DNA from: Cerrena zonata
Taxonomy: Eukaryota; Basidiomycota; Agaricomycetes; Polyporales; Cerrenaceae
Assembly (NCBI GenBank): GCA_038087015.1
Contig: JASBNA010000045.1
Location: 310,001-374,000, forward strand
Direction of reading: 5' to 3'
Length of the DNA: 64,000 bases
In this document: positions 31,059 through 41,367 of the stretch, piece by piece
How the letters are laid out: each line of letters begins with the position of its first letter
How positions within the stretch are numbered: the first letter of the stretch is position 1
Program-made: the position numbers and the translations under genes
Notes under the pieces: model-generated
The model's database searches: none
The model's input: only the letters and a program-made list of their open reading frames with translations
Told to the model about the DNA's origin: nothing

Positions 31059-33912
31059 ATGTTGATTGAAAGTTCAATTCATGAACAGTATATCAAGACA
31101 TTAAATCTCGGTTGTTTCCCGAGATCAGTATTAGAATTTCAAGAATCACAAGAGTTCTTCCCGCAAATAGTTTTCATTGATTATCAATTACAGTTATTAA
31201 TCCAAAATGAGTTCAATGGTCTTGAGTTATTGCCGGCAAGTACATTTGAAGCTTCAGGTAATGGATCACCCAGGGAAAAATTGGCCCAATTGATTAATTA
31301 TGCACATTCTATAAGTGCTAATTATAATACTGCAAGTAAGGCATATGAGGAACGCTTGTACTATAATGTGGTATTGGCCCAGTTGTTTTATCTCAACTCG
31401 GAGTTTGATGAAATGCACAGCTTACTCAGCTCTATGGATGTTTCTGCAACCCATCATTCTGATAACGTAAATGTGAGAGATTTCATCACCTATTTGAGAG
31501 TCAGATACAATGTATTAATTGGATTGACCAATGTGGAAGATTCTCATAAATTATGGATCGAGTATTTATTTCATTATCCAAAGCATTTTGAAAAATCTAG
31601 TATTGCTGCAAATCATTGGGTAGATATCATTTTCAATAAAGTTGTCAGTTTCATAACTCGTGATGCACATACTCCACTTTCATTCCAAGATTTAAGACTG
31701 CAAAAATTCGGTGATAACGTTAGCACTCTTATTTCATTGAGTAGTTTTTTGATGAGAGAAGAAAATAGGAGGTTTATCACCAGTAGTTTCAAAAATGACT
31801 ATTCCACTTTCTTGACTTCAGAAGTCGAGGCTCGTATTAGTCAAAAGGACGAGTTCCCTACGCTACCGATGTGATTCGTGTTCATGACGATTTTATCAAC
31901 ACTTTGTATGAAAGTTTAAGTCATGTTCCTAGCCATTATAAATTGGTATCACCTACATTATCCAAAAAATTCCTCATTAGCCTGTTTTCAAAGACCTATC
32001 AAAGTCAAATTGTTGCATCTAACTATATTAAGATATTGATAGAGCTCAATGAATACGATGAAGCATTAGCTGCTTTTAAAACATACATTAGTTATATCGA
32101 AAAGGACCAAGAGCAACATGGTGGCCATATGAATAACTTGCTTTCTGTTATCGATACCTACTCTGTTTGTATCTTGAATTTCAACCCAATCAATTCATTT
32201 ATTCCACGAATTAAAAGTCCTAAAAAATTCAAATATACCACCGAAGATCAAGTTTTATCATCATTATCTCAATTCATCACTCAACTCAATGCATACTTGC
32301 ATGAATTGACAAACATAGCCGATTTATGTTATGATGATGTATTAACTGATTTTGCATCACAAAAATTATCATTTTTATATCATAAGTATAATTTCAATGT
32401 TTTGGCTAACGATCACTCTGAATTTATTCAATTAATTTCAAAGGCTTGGTTTGCTCTAGGCCACTATTATTATTATTTATCAACCTACCAATCTCCTAAC
32501 TTAGAAAGCTTGGAAAAGAATACTAATCAAGTTTTGAAATTCTACAAAAACAGTTTAATCGTTAATTCTACTGGGAATGTTACTTATTTATTCAATTATG
32601 CGTTGGCATTAGCATACAATCGTCATTTACAACCTCGGTTAAATTATGTAAGTTTATTTTGAAGAAATATCCCGAAAGCTTTAAAACATGGAATTTATTA
32701 GTCTTGTTGTTGACTTCCTTGGAAAATTATAATCCTGATTTTATTAAACATAAAACTAAACCCGGTGCTACTGCTAACAATGGTAATGGATCTGCTTTAA
32801 ATAAATCGCCCATTAATGGAACTGCAACTTTAAATGGCAATGGAACGGCACCACCAAGTTTGAAGGAAGTTGAAAAATTCATCAATAATGCATTGAATAT
32901 TGCGGGTATTTTTATCGTAAAGAACCGTAAGAATGACATCAAATTAACAATTGAAACTAAATTCGAGATTTTACAATTAAAATTAACTCAGATGGCTGTT
33001 TGGGAACAGCTCTATGGAGTTCAATATATTTTGGATTATTTACCAGAAGTGTTCATCTTATTTCATGAATTATTTGATGAAGTAGTCATTGAAAAAATCG
33101 AAGCGCCTGAGCCTTCGGAATCAGACTTTGATGCTAGACCTGATGCTAGATGGTCCCACAGGCCAAGTTTCATTGATCCAAATCCAAACTCAACTAATGA
33201 TTCAAATGTGGTGGTTCTGATTGAGAAACAGATTGCAAAAGATAGAATTAAGAAGATGTCCAAGGCAGGTACTACCAATGAAGCTTCACAACCCCAAACT
33301 GTGATCAGACAGAAACCAAAAGAGGCTGATCTTAAAGACCCATTGAAATTAAGGTTGTATATATTGGAAAAAAAGATTCTTCAAGAAATCTGGTTATGGA
33401 CAAGTAGGATCTACCTTAAGATTGGCTTAAATGAAGATGCTGAACAGTGTATTGTGGAAGCAGAAAATGTATATGAACCAAACATTAAAACTTTCACCCA
33501 TTTAGGTCTCTTAACCTCCAAGAGCAGAAAGTTCTTATCACTACAAGAATTCGAAAGATCCTTGGAAATATTATCTTCACAAGATCAACAATATAACAAG
33601 AGAGACTATGGTATTACTCTTTTAGGTGTCTGTAGATTATTCATCATTGATGATAAGATAGACAATTCCTTATTTACATCTAGCAAAGATTTCAATGCTG
33701 CAATCATTAGATTGAAAAATTTATTAGAACATTTCAGCCAATGTTGGCCATATGGTTTCAATAATTCTGAATTATGGTATTACTTGGGTATCATTTATGA
33801 AAAGCTTGATGATAAAATTCTTTTAGCCAAGAGTTTATGGAAATGTGTCGAATTGGAAGATTTCAGACCCGTTAGAGGTTTTGAAGTTTGTGAGGAGTTT
33901 GGTTATTACTAG
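31059..33912 (+). CDS. YPP1: Ypp1 (TTC7-like, PI4-kinase complex), two frame breaks
   Basis: TPR-rich protein of about 950 residues, related to yeast Ypp1 and animal TTC7, which anchor the Stt4 PI4-kinase at the plasma membrane with Efr3. ATG at 31059 (MLIESSIHEQYIKTLNLGCF). The protein runs through three frames: to ~31869, ~31871-32655 and ~32657-33912. Both joins need one missing base (-1 direction): CTA-CCx-GAT-GTG near 31869 and TAT-GTx-AAG-TTT near 32652, giving LNYVKFILKKYPESFKTW. TPR pairs are clear near the C-terminus (IYLKIGLNEDAEQCIVEAEN, FERSLEIL, WYYLGIIYEKLDDKILLAKS). An Asn/Gly/Thr-rich insert lies around 32763-32860. Confidence 0.82.
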
Positions 33913-34381
33913 GCTAATCTTATTACTTTACTTACAAGTTTGTTGCAAGTTTCACTTCTTTTAATAATATTATTTCATTCATTTTTGCTCCCGCATTCGG
34001 TGGTCCACATAATTGATTTTGGTTGCCCTTTTATTCTTTTTATATTGAAAATTACATTTATATTAATGATTAATCAAATTCTGTAAAGCTGCAAAAGTTC
34101 CTCTCCACTTGTATTCTGTAAATAAGTTCGCCCATCGCTTACGATGCCGTGGTTTTAGGGGAAGGTGCAATCGTTACTAGCTACTTCCAACCACCAAGAG
34201 GTTTAAAGCTCAATAGCATGATTCTGGAGTTCATCCATCAACGGTTTATGAAGGTAAAAACTGCGATATCGGTCTAAAATGATGTTGTGCGAGGACTCAA
34301 AAAAAAAAAGCTAATGAAAACGTAAAAAAATTTTCCATCTTCAATAGCTCAAGTTCCATTTATAAGTGACATTAAAGAAAG
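33913..34381. other. Intergenic before TMA22
   Basis: About 470 bp, the YPP1 3' flank and TMA22 promoter, with an A-run at 34299-34309. Nothing else recognised. Confidence 0.4.
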
Positions 34382-34984
34382 ATGACAGAAGTAGCCCCAA
34401 GACCAATAACTTATTGCGGAGTGTGCTCGTATCCCCCAGAATACTGTGAATTTGGGTTATCGTTCAAGAAATGTAAAGAATGGTTGGAAGATAATCACCA
34501 AGAGCTTTTCCAAAAATTATACAGCGATGATGCATTAGCCAATGCCACTTCAACTTTATCATTAGAGAAGGAAGAACAAATCTCTAAAGATTTAGAAAAG
34601 AAACAAGCCAGAGAAGAGAAGAAACAAGAAAGAGAATTACAAAAGAAATTATCATCAAAGGTCACTATCAAGAGAATTGAAAGAAATAGAAGAAAACATA
34701 TTATTTCGATTAGTGGATTAGAAGTTTTCAATATTGATATGAAGAAATTACTGAAAACATTTGCATCTAAGTTTGCCACTGGTGCGTCAGTCATTAAGAA
34801 TGCAGAAAAGAAGGAAGAAATTTTAGTTCAAGGTGATGTCAGTGATGATGCCAAAGAATATATTGAAAAATTATTAGAAGAAAAGGGATTAAATGAAGTT
34901 AAAGTTGAACAAATAGATGAAAAGAAAAAAGTGAAGAAGGCACAACCACCACCTCCACAACCACAACCATCTGGAAGTACCTAG
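34382..34984 (+). CDS. TMA22: Translation recycling factor Tma22 (DENR)
   Basis: 200 residues, homologue of DENR. With Tma20 (MCT-1) it recycles 40S subunits after termination. The N-terminus has the Cys cluster YCGVCSYPPEYCEF; a charged, Lys/Glu-rich coiled segment follows (residues ~60-95). The SUI1/eIF1-like domain covers about residues 97-165 (SKVTIKRIERNRRKHIISI, KKLLKTFASKFATGASVIK). The C-terminus ends in a Pro/Gln stretch. Length fits the yeast protein (198). Confidence 0.95.
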   Translation: MTEVAPRPITYCGVCSYPPEYCEFGLSFKKCKEWLEDNHQELFQKLYSDDALANATSTLSLEKEEQISKDLEKKQAREEKKQERELQKKLSSKVTIKRIERNRRKHIISISGLEVFNIDMKKLLKTFASKFATGASVIKNAEKKEEILVQGDVSDDAKEYIEKLLEEKGLNEVKVEQIDEKKKVKKAQPPPPQPQPSGST

Positions 34985-35058
34985 TTATGATTGATGATTA
35001 CACTAATGATTTTGTAACATAAATAGATAAATATACAAAATTTGAAGAGACAAGAGAT

Positions 35059-36498
35059 TTAATCATACTTATCTTTAAAAACCCAAGAAGTTCCAACTTC
35101 TTGGTTTACCCCAGCTTTAATCAAGACTCTATATAATTGAGCTATTCTCCGTTTAGTGTTAAACTTATTAGTTTTTGATTTTTTACCTAATTTATTTAGA
35201 GTTTTAAATTTATTACCAAAGCCAAAGCCGTCAGTCATACCCAATATGGCCAAGTTACCACTATCATTATCTTTAGTTAAGTGGCAATTAATTTCCCAAA
35301 GATTAACTGCAACGTCATATTCATTATGGACTTGATAATATTCACCCAAATTATGTAAACTTATCCCCAAGGCAAAATTATTATTTTTATTTAAAAAAGT
35401 CTTAAACATTGATCTTTCCTTATCATTGAACTCATTAACCAAGTTATCGAAATACTTTTCGTCGTTTAATTTTTTGATAGCATAAGAGAATCTTGCCGCT
35501 TTTCTAAAATAGGTTAAGATCAATTCATTATCATAATTATTATCAATGGTATCATCTTTGTTGTAGGATAATAACCAATTTCCAAACATGGCTTGAGCCA
35601 AGGGAATACTAAACCCATCATGATTAGCAAAATCTTTAAAAATTTGAAACAATTTTGAAGAATTTAAATTTTGTTGATTAACTGAGTATAAATCCAAGAC
35701 TTCATCAAAGTTATTTAAATCATTGATTAATTTTTTCAAAGATTGGCTATAATTAATGTTAATGATATCTTCATTATTCAAGTTATTTTTGAATATTAAC
35801 TCTCCTGATTCTAATTGATTATAGAAAAGATATTGCATTAAGTATTCATTGGATGGATATATTTTTTTCAATAAGTCTCCGTATAAGTAAACTTCACAAA
35901 TTTCATACCAATTTAAATTTAACGTTTGTTTAGATGAATAGCTATAATAATCTTCATTCAATTTATTATTGATATAGTTAAAATATCTTTGATTACTTAA
36001 ATTATCAGAATAAATATTAAAATTTTCAATATTTTTATGACCATGAGCATTTGAAAATAACGTTTTAAACTTGTTTTGTTTTAAAGCATACTTTCTTTGT
36101 TCTTCTTCATATTGTTTTTCAAATTGAACTGATAGTGATAATGGTAAATTACCATTCTGGTCATTTGCATTCACTGCTAAATTTACTTTATTAACCTCAT
36201 CATCTTGAGAAACATCACTCACTGCTGAAAACACTGAATTCGAACTAGAAGCACATGAATGCACTGAACTTCTAGATGAATTTAATCTTAATCCATTGTG
36301 ATTTCCTTCAATTTGTTGAGTTCTGTTCATATTAGAATTATTTTCACTAATTATGTTGATTTGGGGTAAATTCCTATTAGTTTCATATCTTAAATTCGAA
36401 GGTTGTCGTTCCTGTAACTTGGGTAATGACTGCTGACTTGGATTCATGTAATTATCAAGTAATGATGAATTATAGACTGATGATGATGTACTTTCCAT
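35059..36498 (-). CDS. Sel1-like helical repeat protein
   Basis: 479 residues. The first ~150 are Asn/Ser-rich and disordered with RSSVHSCASSSNSVFSAVSD. The rest is alpha-helical with repeat-like pieces: FRKAARFSYAIKKL, ALGISLHNLGEYYQVHNEYD and VAVNLWEINCHLTKDNDSGN, then LAILGMTDGFGFGNKFKTLNKLG, and a C-terminus with AQLYRVLIKAGVNQEVGTSW. This pattern resembles fungal Sel1/TPR-like proteins such as Dsf2, but I cannot fix the orthologue. There is no signal peptide or membrane segment. Product function is unknown. Confidence 0.8.
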   Translation of the reverse strand: MESTSSSVYNSSLLDNYMNPSQQSLPKLQERQPSNLRYETNRNLPQINIISENNSNMNRTQQIEGNHNGLRLNSSRSSVHSCASSSNSVFSAVSDVSQDDEVNKVNLAVNANDQNGNLPLSLSVQFEKQYEEEQRKYALKQNKFKTLFSNAHGHKNIENFNIYSDNLSNQRYFNYINNKLNEDYYSYSSKQTLNLNWYEICEVYLYGDLLKKIYPSNEYLMQYLFYNQLESGELIFKNNLNNEDIININYSQSLKKLINDLNNFDEVLDLYSVNQQNLNSSKLFQIFKDFANHDGFSIPLAQAMFGNWLLSYNKDDTIDNNYDNELILTYFRKAARFSYAIKKLNDEKYFDNLVNEFNDKERSMFKTFLNKNNNFALGISLHNLGEYYQVHNEYDVAVNLWEINCHLTKDNDSGNLAILGMTDGFGFGNKFKTLNKLGKKSKTNKFNTKRRIAQLYRVLIKAGVNQEVGTSWVFKDKYD

Positions 36499-37828
36499 CG
36501 TAGAATATCTATGCGTAGTAAATTTACTCGTATGCTTAAAATATATGCTTACTCAAATATGCTTAGCTAAATGTACTTCACTGTATGTACTTCACCGTAT
36601 GTACTTCCACTGTGTAAGCGTAATAATGTAGCGATGTCAAAACAGAGAGTGGTTTCAGGTATTTAAGAATTGGAAAAAACAACAAAAAATCACGGTCAAT
36701 CAAAATAACCGTTATAAGCCATGCTTTCTCGTAACAGAATCAAAAACTACATCAAAACTGCCCCTAATAACTACCCGGGCCTCTTAACAAGCAACTAACC
36801 GACCATAGCCATGCTGTCAAGCATAATAACTACCAAGAACTAATTAAATTAACTCGACCCAGTGCTAGCTACTGCTGGAATACGATTTGATTGATTCGTG
36901 TAATCCGTTCCGCTTTCGACCTTTTGGTAGCTTCAGCCGTTACGTCACGAAAACACCTCCGTACATACACACCCGCACCCGTACATTTTTTATAATTGTC
37001 TTCACACCCGTACATTTCTATTCTCAGGCCCGTGCACCAGTATTTCTTGTTTTCTTCCCTTATTTTTTTTTCCCAACTTTTTATTTTTTAAGCGACGCTT
37101 ATTTTTGCCCCCCTCCCCTAAGAAAAAGCTAAAAAATAAAAAGGCAACCGTTTTTCCAGATTTACGAGCGGATCGGCGGTTTATTCTTTTTTTTTCGAGG
37201 GGAGAAGCGGGACCAGCATCACAGCCGTCTGGAGCAGGTGGTGGAAGGTGGCCGGTAGGGCTACTGTTCCATTACACCTGCTAGCGGTGGCTAGCAAGAA
37301 GCTGGCCCAGAAGAATAGGTCCCAAGATATACGGTCGTATATTTGCATTACTGATTGGGACGAGTCAACCCGTAAATGCTCCGTGGCGCAGGCGATGAAA
37401 AAGCAATGAAATTTCGGAATGAATTACATACGTGTTCTAAAAAGTTAAAGGTTTATTATTTTTCCAACTGGTGGACGGGAAAGCAAACAGAATAAGCTAA
37501 ATAAATACAATAAGGGTTTTCATTGGATAATAGAAGTTGGTTTCTGCAACAGAGTCTAAAACAAAACAAAATAAGCAGATAAAATAAGCAGATAAAATAA
37601 TCGGACGAAGTAAAGGGATGAGGGAAAATAACAAGGAAGAAAGCAAGTCCGGAAAAATTTTGAATAGACATTACATTGAGACATTAAAAAATAAGTTGAA
37701 AATATTACTGTAATAAAACTAAATTGTGACCAAAAAAAAAAATTTTGTCTAGATAATATTTTTACGAAAATTGAACATAAACAAACAAGGTCTATTCTTA
37801 GTTGTAGAATTGAAAAATGAATTAACTG
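36499..37828. other. 1.3-kb intergenic with GC-rich block
   Basis: Lies between the Sel1-like gene promoter (minus strand) and the 3' end of the zinc-cluster gene. Two ACCCGTAC octamers sit at 36977-36984 and 37006-37013. A C-run (37110-37117) with CCCCT follows, then a GC-rich block at 37160-37325. No supported gene. Confidence 0.5.
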
Positions 37829-39543
37829 TTAACTTAAGAGCTTTGAGATGTTTGGCACTTTATCACCCTCGGTTGTTTCGAGGTTAACGCTGGGGACTGT
37901 AGTTTGGGCCTTTAATGGCGGAGGAGAGTTTCCAACCTTTAGTGATTTTATTGGTGGTAATCTAATATCTCCGTCATTTAAACTATCGGGGCTTTCCAGT
38001 TTATTAATTTCTGGAAGTGGTGCGGTGACTTCTGGTGATGTAGTTGAGGTTAATTGTGGTTTAATAGGTGGTAGAAGCGGCGATACTTCCAGACTTCTTT
38101 TGGAGGAGCTGGCTGCAGAATCAATAACCATTTGGCCCGAGGAGTCATCATTGGGGCTTCCAATACTTGGTAAAGTATTAAAGAAGGATTTCTTGAGATT
38201 GCCAGTAAGTTTGGACTATTACGATTTGAAAATGACATCGAGTTAGTGGTGGAATTAGGCGATAATGATGTAGCCAGTACTGGAGGAACACTGAGATTTG
38301 TTGAGCTTATTGGGGGTAAAGTCACCGAGTTTGATTTTGGATCGGTGTTGATTGAAATTGATTTCGGGTCCTGATTAATTGATGATTTTGGATCGGTATT
38401 GATTGAAATCGCTGGCGGGCTATGATTATTCAATGACGTAGTTGATTTCGATAACATATTTGGTGATTTCATCAATCCGTCGCTGGAAGCTGATTTTGCC
38501 AAAGGTATTGATGATGTAGATTGGGAAGCCATGGTGTTCATTGGCGGGGTTATAATACTGGCATTGGTGACGGGGACGGTATTGGGAGTAAGTCCGTTGA
38601 CTGAACCAACTGACGTAGTAGGAACCGGAGCCAGGGTTGGAGCTGGAGGCGCAGATGCAGTGGTTGAAACAGGGCCTTGGTTAGGGTTAAGGTAGACTTG
38701 AGATGAAGGTTGGGGTATTATTTGGGAATAAGGTCCTGCTGGTTGTATTGATACCAAAGGACCATAAGGCGATTGAATTATATGGGTAGTAGTTTGTTGG
38801 GAAGGGTGAATGATGGGATATGGAACAGCAGCGAATTGGCCTTGAGCATGAAGTTGAGCCTGAGCTTGGGCATTTGCCTGAGCTTGAGCTTGAGCATGGG
38901 CTTGAGCCTGAGCCTGAGCCTGAGCTTGAGCAGCGGCCACCGTATAGTAATCTAGAGGGTTTGTAGTAGAGGTCAAACCATTTGGAGGGGAAGTCGATTG
39001 ATTCACCACCACTGGAACCCCCATAGGTAAAGGAACTTGATTTGTAGGTAAGTGATTAGTTTGATTTAATTGAGGAGAATTATTGGAAGAATTTGAATTA
39101 TTTGATTGTTGTTCATTTGAATCCGGATGGTCTTGTAACCGGTCTTGTCTTGAATTTTGATTAAACTGGGCCATTCTCAAAGCTTCTCTAGCTGGAGCAT
39201 CTAGATTTAAATAAGCACAATGTAATTTCCCTCTCAAACAATTTAAACATGAAGGTAAATTTTCGTCACACTTAATTCTTCTTTTCTTACAAGTTCCACA
39301 ACCTAAATGAGAGTTACGATGTTTTCTTCTTGAATTTTTCCTTTTCTTTTGGATTGAAGAGTCGGATGCACTTGTTTCTCCAGTGTTTGGTAGCGACATC
39401 ATGGAATTATTGAGATTATTGACTGGAGTGGAAGATTGGGAGGAGTTATTATCGGGAGTAGGAGAGTTTGACATTGAACCATCGTTGTTTTCCTTACGAG
39501 TAGGAGGAACCGGATTTTTCAACGCAGAATTGAAAATGTCCAT
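37829..39543 (-). CDS. Zn2Cys6 transcription factor, one frame break
   Basis: ~571 residues if the two minus-strand frames 39543-38050 and 38131-37829 are joined. The binuclear zinc cluster is Cys82-x2-Cys-x6-Cys-x6-Cys-x2-Cys-x6-Cys109, preceded by a basic stretch KKRKNSRRKHRNSHLGCGTC and followed by CAYLNLDAPAREALRMAQ. The cluster resembles the Upc2/Ecm22 type, but no ligand-binding C-terminal domain is visible. The rest is Gln/Ala, Pro, Ser/Thr low complexity, with an Ala-Gln repeat near residues 200-230 and repeated SINTDPKS units. A -1 shift near 38183-38190 (one base missing) continues NPS into FFNTLPSIGSPNDDSSGQ. A long gene-free region lies upstream, as is common for yeast regulators. 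Confidence 0.85.
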
Positions 39544-41367
39544 TTTGAATTGGTAAAGAAGTACTAGAGTGAATTCATAAAACTTAAATAACCTTGGCCG
39601 AAGTAGTCAAAAACAAAAAAAAAAATTAATTAAAAAAAGAGTATGTAAAAAAAAAATGTATATCAAAAAAATATAAAACAGAAAATATAAAACAAGAATA
39701 ACTAAAATTATTTTAACTAAATTTGCCCAAAAAATAGCCAGTGATTCATTTAATAGTCAGATTTAAAATAAACCAAAAACAAAAAAACAAAATACGAAAG
39801 ACAAAAAAAAGGTATAGCAAAAGAAACAGCAAAAAAGTCAATCTTTAAAAGAAAAAGAAAAGAGGAAATCGTTTGTTTGAGTCGTAGTTGTTGGAATTTA
39901 AAAGCATGTTATGAATAAGATTGACTCTGGGAATTTACAACAACAGGTATAACAAAGGGCACAAGTACAATGTGGGAACTTGAAATCAATTTTAGGGTAT
40001 GGTATGAGCCTTTTTAGCAGGAAACAAAAAAACGCTAAGGGAAAAAGAAACGAAGTCAACCAGTGCAAAGGGTTAACAGTATGAGACAACAAAGTTAATC
40101 CAAACAAGACATACATACAATTACAACAAATATAACAACACACACAACACATACAACTACAACAACAACAACACATGCAAATACAAACAATCATCGAGCT
40201 AACAAAGGTGGAAGTGCACTTGATAGCGCAATGGCGGACAAAGAAATTTAGTGAGTATCGAAAGATGCGAAAATATGAGCGTTGGACTAGTACACCAACC
40301 TTTCAACTTCCAAGTGCACCAAGTACATCGGGTGAAATATAAGAGAAACGGGCAGCCCATCAAAACAGTCACCGGATCACCCTCATAACACCGTCGAGTA
40401 AAGAGGCAGTGGAACCGTCTAGCGTCCCGGTAGCCGACAGGAAGCATCTCTAGATGGTGCGGTACCTGGAGCAGAAGGAGCAAGATTTGACAGCCGCCGT
40501 TATTCCCTCGTGTCAAACTGCAATTTGCTGCTGGACAGTCGTTTCTGCCTGGCCTTGCTTTAGTTACCCACTTGTTTCTTCGCTATTGTTCCTGTCTGTT
40601 GCTGTCGATGCGTTTTTGCAGGTTAAGCCATCTGACGTCGTAAATTTACTGGCCCCCCGATGGTGTCTAACCGCAGGAAAAAAAACATCGTTTTTTCCCA
40701 CACGACATTAACCCCGGAACACAACCTGCCCGTAATGGGATTGAATCAGCAACCATGGAGATGAAATTTCAAGGTTGTGATGGGTATCGTAAATGTGCTT
40801 TGCATTGCTAGGTTATTCGTTTCAGTAGTTGTTGTGTTGTCCGGTTGATCGACTTTCATAACCATACAATACGACTGGACTAGCTGGGACCGGTTTGTGT
40901 TTTGACACAGCCTTAATTTACGGTACAAACAAATTGAAACAAACTACTAACAAACAAAAAAAAAAAAAATAAAATAAAATAATATAAAATAATATAAAAT
41001 AATATAAAAAAAAAAAAAAAAAAGAATACGGTACATACACCCTGTTTGTACCTGAATCAACCTCAAAGGGGCAATGTAGTCTATTAACGGTGATCGAATT
41101 TCATCGTCTTCCGCGCTCTTACTCGGGAACACCTTGTTTTCTCCATCGGTGGATATCTGTGGCAGTCGCTGTTGGCTGTGTGGGGACCATCAGGGAACAA
41201 AATCTTCGGGTATTCTGATACCTGGCTAAAACAATCTATCGTATTAAACTCTACTAACATAGCCTACTCGTATTTATCGTATTTTCAAAAGTATACATCC
41301 GTACATTTATCCGGTCGCACCCATCAACACCTCAACACCTCAACACCTCAACAACTCAACACCTCAC
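39544..41367. promoter_or_regulatory. 1.8-kb leader/promoter of the zinc-cluster gene
   Basis: A long gene-free stretch upstream of the transcription-factor gene, with many A-runs (39608-39670, 39778-39850), CA-rich tracts (40108-40190), a GC-rich block (40330-40530), AATATAAAAT repeats (40965-41025) and the TCAACACC repeat at the far end. Many regulators in Candida yeasts have 1-2 kb promoters and long leaders, so this fits. Also the 3' flank of the ATPase gene. Confidence 0.5.
41324..41363 (+). repeat. 8-bp tandem repeat TCAACACC, five units
   Basis: Five consecutive units of TCAACACC (the fourth is TCAACAAC), ending a few bases before the stop codon side of the ATPase gene. Confidence 0.85.
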
